NCBI GenBank assembly: GCA_045591985.1
Contig: JAZNTV010000048.1
Location: forward strand, 1 to 29,020
DNA: 29,020 nt
Direction: 5' to 3'
DNA from: SIG588 sp045591985
Lineage (GTDB): Bacteria > Bacillota > Clostridia > Oscillospirales > Acutalibacteraceae
A model generated the notes under the pieces. That model was not told the origin of the DNA. It did not search any database and saw only the letters and a list, made by a program, of their open reading frames with translations. Each line of letters begins with the position of its first letter. The stretch's first letter is position 1. This document shows, piece after piece, positions 23,681 through 29,020 of this stretch. The position numbers and the translations under genes were made by a program.

Positions 23681-23935
23681 TTGAACAATAAGGGGAACGA
23701 GATAATTTACGACAAACAGAAAGATGCACCGCAAAGAACTTCCAGCAGCACTGTGCCTTCGGTATTAAACGATGCATCTTTCTATGAGGATAGTATATCA
23801 CAATCCGACGCAGAAAGCAAGCAAAACTTTTCGACAAATGTTTCCAATGAAAGTTTTTCCGTAGACGACGGCGACCCGTTCTCGTTCCTCGACGAAGAAT
23901 CCGAGACCGCCGTTGCCGATCGCCTATCGTCATAA
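23681..23935 (+). CDS. Small acidic, Ser/Asn-rich open frame of uncertain reality
   Basis: This 84-codon frame starts with TTG, has no clear ribosome site and matches no family I recognise. Its composition is polar and acidic (many Ser, Asp, Glu, Asn) and looks disordered. It is AT-rich to about 23,860 and then turns GC-rich, like the following gene. Its frame is open upstream to 23594. It overlaps the next frame by 23 bases, and a single-base change near 23,900 would join the two as ...FLDEES + PPLPIAYRHNELSEQ.... It may be the N-terminal part of a frameshifted gene or a chance frame at the element's right edge. Confidence 0.35.
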   Translation: MNNKGNEIIYDKQKDAPQRTSSSTVPSVLNDASFYEDSISQSDAESKQNFSTNVSNESFSVDDGDPFSFLDEESETAVADRLSS

Positions 23936-24578
23936 CGAGCTGTCCGAGCAAGCGCTTCGCCCGTTGGCGATGCACTTCTTCGATATCCTGCAAGGAGAAT
24001 GTCAGACCTACGTGCTGGATAACGTAATCGACGAGATGGTGTACGGTTGCTTTACCTACGGCGGCGGTAAGACCTTGGTCATTAAAGGCGAGGACACGAC
24101 CGCTACCGTCATCGGGTATGCGAGTGATACCGTCCGCCACAGTGTGGATGTGCAGGGCGGCCGTGTGATCACGATGATCAACACGCAGATGGCGCCCTTT
24201 ACCCCGCAGGTGTATACCAATCGGAAATTTACCGAGGTGTACGGTGTGTATCTGCACGACACCTTCCGCGGCGTGTTCAACATGATCAACAGCGAAACGT
24301 GGGCGCGCCCGCGGGTGATGTTCAAGGTGGACGGCGGCACGCTGAATGTGTATAACGACAATATCGGGTGCGGTACGTATGAGGGCGAAAGCCATGTGGA
24401 CACGGTGACGCTGGCCGAAGTGGCGGCGGGGGCGTCGGCACGTATTTCCGCCGTTTTACAGTATCACCCGTCGGTGCTTATTGAGGACGACACCATCGTA
24501 AACGGCGGCTTCTGCGGTACGTCACGGCTGATCGGCGCGAAAAATATGATGCGATCCACCGAATGTTACGGCGAATAA
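23913..24578 (+). CDS. Unrecognised protein, probably missing its true N-terminus
   Basis: The 221-codon frame begins only with a TTG lacking a ribosome site; the next in-frame ATG (MHFFDILQGE) also lacks one. From YRHNELSEQALRPLAMHFFDILQ onward the sequence has the composition and codon use of a real chromosomal gene and ends normally at 24578. It looks like a mixed alpha/beta protein rich in beta strands, with no signal peptide or membrane helix in what remains and no motif I can assign. The frame is open upstream to 23865. Either the gene was cut at its 5' end when the integrated element arrived or decayed, or a frameshift near 23,900 separates it from the preceding frame. Confidence 0.6.
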   Translation: MPIAYRHNELSEQALRPLAMHFFDILQGECQTYVLDNVIDEMVYGCFTYGGGKTLVIKGEDTTATVIGYASDTVRHSVDVQGGRVITMINTQMAPFTPQVYTNRKFTEVYGVYLHDTFRGVFNMINSETWARPRVMFKVDGGTLNVYNDNIGCGTYEGESHVDTVTLAEVAAGASARISAVLQYHPSVLIEDDTIVNGGFCGTSRLIGAKNMMRSTECYGE

Positions 24579-24585
24579 CTGTGTC

Positions 24586-24614
24586 TTGCCAAATCGCGAC
24601 GAGTGTGGTATACT
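24586..24614 (+). promoter_or_regulatory. SigmaA-type promoter of the glycosidase gene
   Basis: TTGCCA (24586-24591) and TATACT (24609-24614) are separated by 17 bases, 24 bases before the start codon. Confidence 0.75.
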
Positions 24615-24638
24615 GTAAGCTGAAATGAGGTGTTATAC

Positions 24639-25685
24639 ATGAGTGTTAACGATTATCCGTGGAAAGGGCGGGGGCTTTGTCTGTTTGCACCGTTGCCCGA
24701 TGAGGTGGAGGATTTCTGCCGTTACGTGGAGACGGAATTGGTGGCCGATAAGATCGATACCCTTTTGCTGATCATTCGCTACAACTATGCGTTTGAAAGC
24801 CATCCCGAGTGCCGCGGTGAGCATCCGCTTACTCGCGAGGATGTTCAAAAAATGGTGGATACCTGCCGCCGCTGCGGCATCGAACTGATTCCCGATATGA
24901 ACCTGCTCGGGCATCAGACGGTACAGGATACCCATCGTCCCGACGGTCTGCTGAAGGGGCACCCCGCGTTTTCGGAAACGCCCGTTGAGCAAGAGCCGGA
25001 ATACTGCTACAGCATTTGTGCCACCAACGAGGAAGCCTTCCGCGTGGTGTGTGAACTGCTGGACGAAGTGATGGATGCGTTCGACGCGCGGTATATGCAT
25101 ATCGGCATGGATGAAGTGTTTTATATCGGCGATTGCGAGCATTGTCGAGCTACGGGCAAGGATAACGGCGAGTTGTTCGCTGATTGGTGTAACGGGTTGG
25201 CGGCCCATATCAAGGCGCACGGCGCCACTCCGATGATGTGGGGGGATCGCTTGCTTAACTCCTTCGATTTCGGATACGGCCCGTGGGATGCCAGCCAAAA
25301 CGGTACGTGGACAGCACTGCCGCTTTTGGATAAGGATTTTATCATTACCGACTGGCACTACCACAACTGGCCGCATTTCCGCTCGGTAGAGGTGTTTGCC
25401 GAAGCCGGGTTGAAAATTTGGCTTTGTCCGTTTAACTCTCCCGAGAATACGAAACTCTATCTGGATTATGCTTTGGAACACGGCGGGGACAACATCCTCG
25501 GTGTGATGGAGACCACGTGGGTACCGGTACGGTATATGATGGGCACGGCCGAAGGCCGCGAACAGTATGACGACAGCGGATGGTATAAGGACGGTATGGC
25601 GTCGATCCGTCGTTGCTATGCGTGGCTGTTTCGCCCCGAGGAGTTTGAGCGGACATATGCACCGCTGAAAACCGGAGAAGAATAA
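24639..25685 (+). CDS. Cytoplasmic GH20-like glycosidase (beta-N-acetylhexosaminidase-type)
   Basis: The 348-residue protein resembles the catalytic barrel of glycoside hydrolase family 20. The key segment YMHIGMDEVF (152-161) corresponds to the HxGxDE motif, with Asp158-Glu159 as the substrate-assisted catalytic pair. Other barrel landmarks are CGIELIPDMNLLGHQT (79-94), GATPMMWGDRLL (195-206) and a late WLCPFNSPENT segment. No signal peptide and no N-terminal GH20b domain are present, so it would act inside the cell on imported amino sugars or glycans. GAGGTG six bases upstream supports ATG 24639. It has its own promoter and terminator. Specificity is not determinable, and it may represent a divergent subgroup. 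Confidence 0.82.
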   Translation: MSVNDYPWKGRGLCLFAPLPDEVEDFCRYVETELVADKIDTLLLIIRYNYAFESHPECRGEHPLTREDVQKMVDTCRRCGIELIPDMNLLGHQTVQDTHRPDGLLKGHPAFSETPVEQEPEYCYSICATNEEAFRVVCELLDEVMDAFDARYMHIGMDEVFYIGDCEHCRATGKDNGELFADWCNGLAAHIKAHGATPMMWGDRLLNSFDFGYGPWDASQNGTWTALPLLDKDFIITDWHYHNWPHFRSVEVFAEAGLKIWLCPFNSPENTKLYLDYALEHGGDNILGVMETTWVPVRYMMGTAEGREQYDDSGWYKDGMASIRRCYAWLFRPEEFERTYAPLKTGEE

Positions 25686-25718
25686 ACAAAGAGGCTGTCA
25701 TACGACAGCCTCTTTGTT
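25685..25718. terminator. Bidirectional terminator after the glycosidase gene
   Basis: AACAAAGAGGCTGTC (25685-25699) and GACAGCCTCTTTGTT (25704-25718) pair perfectly around ATAC. The right arm overlaps the end of the convergent pseudogene's reading frame. Confidence 0.88.
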
Positions 25719-26191
25719 CTTAAAATCCGTTGATGATCCGTCGTCCACCGTAGGGTGGTTTGCCGAGGCGAAGAGGCGCTCGACTTCCGGCGAGGGGGCT
25801 TTGGTCAAAAGCGAGATGACAACGGCGGTGATGCCGCCGGCGATGAAGCCGGGAAGGATCTCATAAATGCCGGTGTTGCAGATGAGGGGGTCCGTAATGG
25901 TGCGGGTGAAACAGAGCAACCATGCGATATCTGCCAAAGCACCGACGACGATGTCCGCACACGCGCCCGTGTAGTTGAAGCGGCGCCGGAACAGCGAGAG
26001 CAACACAACGGGACCGAACGCGGCGCCGAACAGACCCCGGGCGTTTTCCGCCATGCTCATAATACTGCCGGCCCTGTCGAACGGCCGCCGAGGAAATATT
26101 CCTTTTCGCCTCCGCCGCGTGAACGAAGGAAGAAGAACAATCCGATTCCGAGGATAAGCAGGAAGTAGAATACGAATGCTAAGATCGGCAT
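25698..26191 (-). pseudogene. putP-type sodium/solute symporter with large internal deletion
   Basis: Two fragments of one SSS-family gene lie end to end. The start, from ATG 26191 behind AAGGAG, reads MPILAFVFYFLLILGIGLFF then GGEKEYFLGGRSTGPAVL and stops at 26057-26059. This is the N-terminal helix and the conserved FLGGRS segment. One frame over, from about 26060, it continues RGLFGAAFGPVVLLSLFRRR, then GIYEILPGFIAGGITAVVISLLTKAPS, which is the C-terminal region of PutP-like symporters. About 330 residues (near 1 kb) are missing and the frame is shifted, so no functional transporter can be made. The C-terminal frame has a normal stop inside the shared terminator. Family members are about 500 residues. 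Confidence 0.85.
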
Positions 26192-26339
26192 AGGATGATA
26201 ACTCCTTTCGAACAAAGCCATGCGCTTGTTCCCTGAGAGGATATACTCAATCGCGAACCATTCATCCCTAAAAAGCAAGACGTTTTTTACCAAAACATCA
26301 CTTTACCACGGAAAAGTATCGGCTTTTTTGTTTTTTTAC

Positions 26340-26368
26340 TGGACGGACAGCCGATTTTGTGCTATACT
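26340..26368 (+). promoter_or_regulatory. Probable promoter of the yitT-like gene
   Basis: TATACT (26363-26368) is preceded at 17 bases by TGGACG (26340-26345), a weak -35 match. The rest of the gap back to 26192 is AT-rich and shows no gene. Confidence 0.55.
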
Positions 26369-26399
26369 GTAACGCGATGTCAGAGAAAGGCGGCAAGAT

Positions 26400-27284
26400 A
26401 TGAAGCGTCTGTTGGGAGAATTGAGACGGTTACGTTGGCAGAACTTTTTGATGCTGTCGGCGGCGGGATGCATCAATGCGTTTGGTGTAACGGTGTTTTT
26501 GGCCCCCGTCAAATTGTATGACAGCGGTATTTCGGGCACTTCCATTCTGCTTTCGCAGATCACGCCGACGTGGATGACGCTCTCGATTTTTCTTTTACTG
26601 CTGAATGTTCCGCTTTTTTTGTTCGGGCTGAAAAAACAAGGCGTGACTTTTACGGTATATTCGCTGTTTGCCGTGGGGGTGTATTCACTGGCGTCGTGGC
26701 TGATAACCGACATACTGCCCATCGATGTCAGCATCGCATCGCCGCTCGCGGGAGAAGATTTGCTCTTATGTGCGCTGTTCGGCGGCATTATATCGGGCGT
26801 CGGCAGCGGCCTTACCATTCGTTACGGCGGCGCGATCGACGGGGCGGAAGTCATGGCGGTCATCTTCGCTAAGCGGCTGAATGTGACGGTCGGTACGTTT
26901 ATGATGATCTACAACGTACTGCTGTATATCGTGTGCGGCGTGGTGATGGGCAGTTGGATCCTGCCGCTTTACTCGGTTGTCACGTATATGGCGGGACTTA
27001 AGACGGTGGACTTTATTGTGGAAGGTTTCGACCGTTCCAAAGAAGTGATGATCATTACCGAAGAAGCAGAGGCGGTATCGGCTGCGCTGATGGCTACCTT
27101 CGAGTGCGGTTGTACCAAGATCGCCGCAACGGGAGGGTATTCCAATGCGTCGAAGACCATTGTCTATTTTGTTGTCAACCGTTTTCAGATCTCTAAAATG
27201 CGGGAGATCGTCCATGCGGTAGACCCGAAAGCGTATATGACCATCAGTGAGGTTGCCGATGTGTTTATGAGCAACGAGCAATAA
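26400..27284 (+). CDS. YitT-family membrane protein (DUF161 + DUF2179)
   Basis: The 294-residue protein has five or six membrane helices (to about residue 205) followed by a cytoplasmic DUF2179 domain. The membrane part shows the family segments INAFGVTVFLAPVKLYDSGI near the start and GGIISGVGSGLTIRYGGAID (128-147), and the tail domain has CGCTKIAATGGYSNASKTIVYF. These proteins are very common in Bacillota, often in several copies per genome, and have no firmly established transport substrate. AAAGGCGG upstream supports the ATG. A DUF212 gene follows after 31 bases, so the two are probably co-transcribed. Confidence 0.92.
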   Translation: MKRLLGELRRLRWQNFLMLSAAGCINAFGVTVFLAPVKLYDSGISGTSILLSQITPTWMTLSIFLLLLNVPLFLFGLKKQGVTFTVYSLFAVGVYSLASWLITDILPIDVSIASPLAGEDLLLCALFGGIISGVGSGLTIRYGGAIDGAEVMAVIFAKRLNVTVGTFMMIYNVLLYIVCGVVMGSWILPLYSVVTYMAGLKTVDFIVEGFDRSKEVMIITEEAEAVSAALMATFECGCTKIAATGGYSNASKTIVYFVVNRFQISKMREIVHAVDPKAYMTISEVADVFMSNEQ

Positions 27285-27315
27285 GAATAAAGTACAGTAA
27301 GGATGGAAAAAACAT

Positions 27316-27777
27316 ATGGATTGGTTATGGGATCTGCTTGTAAATCCGCTGCTTGTGACGGCGCTTTCTTCATGGTTGATCGCGCAGGTAATCAAAACGA
27401 TCATTCACGCCATTATCTATAAAAAACTGGATTTTGCCCGCCTTTTTGGTGACGGGGGGATGCCCAGCGGCCATTCCGCGACCGTCACTTCGCTGGCGAC
27501 TGTCAGCGGACTGTTCTACGGCTTTGGATCCTTTCAATTTGCGGTGACGGCGGTGTTGGCGATTATTGTGTGCCACGATGCTACGGGTGTGCGGCAGGAA
27601 ACGGGCAAGCAGGCGGTGATCATCAATGAAATGGTGAAGGCGTTCGAAAAGCTGACAACCAAAGATCTGCCCGAAGTGAAACTGAAAGAATTCGTGGGAC
27701 ACACGCCGATTCAGGTGATGGCGGGCATGTTGGTGGGTGTTTTAAACGCGATCGGCATGTATTTTCTGTTAGGATAG
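27316..27777 (+). CDS. Divergent PAP2-family membrane protein (DUF212, YuiD-like)
   Basis: The 153-residue protein matches the DUF212 family, distant relatives of PAP2 lipid phosphatases. It has several membrane helices. The conserved blocks are all present: GGMPSGHSATVTSLA (47-61), HDATGVRQETGKQA (87-100) and LKEFVGHTPIQVMAG (122-136). The SGHS and His residues resemble the PAP2 phosphatase signature, but the activity is unproven for this family. AAGGATGG upstream supports the ATG. No clear terminator follows. Confidence 0.93.
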   Translation: MDWLWDLLVNPLLVTALSSWLIAQVIKTIIHAIIYKKLDFARLFGDGGMPSGHSATVTSLATVSGLFYGFGSFQFAVTAVLAIIVCHDATGVRQETGKQAVIINEMVKAFEKLTTKDLPEVKLKEFVGHTPIQVMAGMLVGVLNAIGMYFLLG

Positions 27778-27868
27778 CACAAATTTGAACGGGAATGTCT
27801 GTACAATATTTCCAAAACAACTTTTGTGATATTCGCCAAAAATTTTGTAACACAGCAAGAAAAGCCTA

Positions 27869-27897
27869 TTGACATTTTCCGTTTTATGCGGTATCAT
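27869..27897 (+). promoter_or_regulatory. SigmaA-type promoter of the secreted CBM9-like gene
   Basis: TTGACA (27869-27874) and TATCAT (27892-27897) are separated by 17 bases. A leader of about 60 bases with AGGAGAG before the start follows. Confidence 0.8.
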
Positions 27898-27963
27898 ATT
27901 GGTGTTAGAACGGGGGATGTGACGTCCTCGCGGTCAACAAAATATTTTAGGAGAGTGTAAACA

Positions 27964-29020
27964 ATGAAAAAGGTATCCAAGATCCTTGCGGTGCTTCTCT
28001 CTGTTTGCCTGCTGTTCTCGTTGGCAGCGGTTTCGGCGAGCGCGGTTGCCATTCAGATCCCGAATGACAACTACGACCGTCCGACCGAGACGGCAAATGA
28101 AGTCAGCACCCGCCCCAACATCGACGGTAAACTCGACGATGCTACCTGGAAACAGGCAGCCAATTTCCCCTTCACTCAGGATTCGCTGTCCGGCGGCGAC
28201 GGCCTTCTGTGGTCCTATGAAGAGGGCAGCGGTTACACGGATCTTCCCCCCGATGGCAACGGCGAAGCCTACATCGGTTGGGACTCGGAGTACATCTACT
28301 TCGCTTTGGAGATCGAAGACGAAGAGCATGTGAACGTCCGTATGCAGGGTCATGACCTGTGGCGTGAAGACTGCTTGCAGATCCAGATCGGCCATGACAC
28401 CAAGGGTATGTTCGACAACTCCGCTCGTTTCGAGCTCGGTTTCGCTTACAACAGCAGCCAGCGTCGTCAGCTGGGCTTTCGTTGGGAAACTCCCGAGACC
28501 GGTGTGAACTTGCGTTCCGGTTCTGCTGTGGACATGAGCAAGGGCGCCGGTGCGGACTACTACTACTTTGTGGGCCGTGACGATGAGACGTTTACCACTA
28601 CTTACGAGATCGCGCTGAAGCACTCCTGGCTCGGCGGCGACGGTTTGGCGCAGGGTGATAAGTTCATGCTCGGCTTTGCACTGCACCTGCACGAGGAAGA
28701 TCTGCCTCCCGCTTGCTTGGCGGATCCGGATACTTACAACGGCTACTTCATGGAGTGGGCCCAGGGTCTGGTTACCGGTAAGACTTTGAGCGAAGCCGGT
28801 ATCATCACCTGTGGTGCCGGTTCCGGTAACGGTGGCGGTAACAACAACATCACGACTCCCATCACCACTACCAGACCTCCGGTGAACACCACTACCAGAC
28901 CTCCGGTGAACACCACTACCAGACCTCCGGTGAACAACACCACCAACCCGCCGGTGAATAACACCACCAACCCGCCGGTGAACAACACCACCAACCCGCC
29001 GGTGAACAACACCACCAACC
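27964..29020 (+). CDS. Secreted protein with CBM9-like domain and Thr/Pro repeats (3' end beyond window)
   Basis: The visible 352 residues start with a classical signal peptide (basic MKKVSK, hydrophobic core, cleavage near VSASA-VA at about residue 28). Residues about 45-265 resemble the CBM9/DOMON-like carbohydrate-binding fold, with the typical opening PNIDGKLDDATWKQA, the strand AYIGWDSEYIYFALEIEDEEHV and the later DLWREDCLQIQI. A Gly/Asn-rich hinge leads to repeats of TTTRPPVN, then NTTNPPVN, still running at the window's end. The protein probably binds polysaccharide or wall glycan outside the cell. What follows the linker (an enzyme, a dockerin or a wall anchor) cannot be seen. AGGAGAG upstream fixes the start. 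Codon use leans to highly expressed genes. Confidence 0.87.
   Translation, partial: MKKVSKILAVLLSVCLLFSLAAVSASAVAIQIPNDNYDRPTETANEVSTRPNIDGKLDDATWKQAANFPFTQDSLSGGDGLLWSYEEGSGYTDLPPDGNGEAYIGWDSEYIYFALEIEDEEHVNVRMQGHDLWREDCLQIQIGHDTKGMFDNSARFELGFAYNSSQRRQLGFRWETPETGVNLRSGSAVDMSKGAGADYYYFVGRDDETFTTTYEIALKHSWLGGDGLAQGDKFMLGFALHLHEEDLPPACLADPDTYNGYFMEWAQGLVTGKTLSEAGIITCGAGSGNGGGNNNITTPITTTRPPVNTTTRPPVNTTTRPPVNNTTNPPVNNTTNPPVNNTTNPPVNNTTN
28864..29020 (+). repeat. 24-bp tandem coding repeats in the CBM9-like gene
   Basis: Three exact 24-base units encoding TTTRPPVN (28864-28935) are followed by three near-identical units encoding NTTNPPVN (28936-29007) and the start of another. The array continues past the window and is prone to copy-number change or assembly collapse. 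Confidence 0.95.

Noticed and set aside
23860..24700. Right-hand attachment site duplicating the tRNA-Arg 3' end
   Set aside because: I scanned for TTCGAATCCCTCC and the acceptor sequence to the right of the integrase and found no copy in the window, so the boundary is left open.
28864..29020. CRISPR-like repeats
   Set aside because: The 24-bp units are contiguous without spacers and are in frame, encoding TTTRPPVN/NTTNPPVN.

Overview
The window looks like chromosome from an anaerobic, Gram-positive Clostridia, most likely an Oscillospiraceae/Ruminococcaceae-type gut bacterium. The evidence is a CIRCE-controlled groES-groEL operon, class B sortases, a SpoIID-type wall enzyme, a BofC-like protein, a YitT protein, a ferredoxin-linked 2-oxoacid oxidoreductase, strong AGGAGG ribosome binding sites, and Thr-rich linkers in several surface proteins. 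GC is moderate (just over half, by eye), with one clearly AT-richer patch around 22.1-23.9 kb. No rRNA, CRISPR array or insertion sequence was seen.

Layout. Positions 1-146 hold a perfect 80-bp palindrome followed by a short GTAGGG...CCCTAC repeat element. From 7.9 kb leftward on the minus strand runs one operon: cysteine desulfurase, class B sortase, ThiI, a 1121-residue fusion protein (CinA + membrane segment + sortase-like domain without catalytic His/Cys + Thr-rich linker + SpoIID domain), and a flavodoxin-fold reductase. A small BofC-like protein gene (minus) and a class A penicillin-binding protein (plus) diverge near 8.4 kb. A cyclase-family hydrolase, a TM2 membrane protein and groESL follow.

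From 14.2 to 20.0 kb a plus-strand operon with a long structured leader encodes a sodium/solute symporter, indolepyruvate:ferredoxin oxidoreductase (iorA, iorB), phenylacetate-CoA ligase and a double ACT-domain protein. Together these could interconvert arylacetates, arylacetyl-CoA and arylpyruvates. The import gene and ligase suggest possible scavenging of arylacetates for aromatic amino acid synthesis, though the degradative direction is equally permitted.

A tRNA-Arg(CCG) gene at 20.1 kb abuts a small integrated element of about 3.5 kb: tyrosine integrase, a membrane-anchored protein of unknown function, and an XRE/S24 self-cleaving repressor with an operator array and a divergent promoter that now leads into a broken gene. 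To its right are an unrecognised gene lacking a proper start, a GH20-like glycosidase, a putP-type symporter pseudogene with a large internal deletion, a YitT protein, a DUF212 protein, and the start of a secreted CBM9-like protein whose repeat-rich tail runs off the end.

The most unusual feature is the single reading frame joining a cytoplasmic CinA/PncC module, through one membrane helix, to an inactive sortase fold and a SpoIID peptidoglycan enzyme, next to a catalytically intact sortase.
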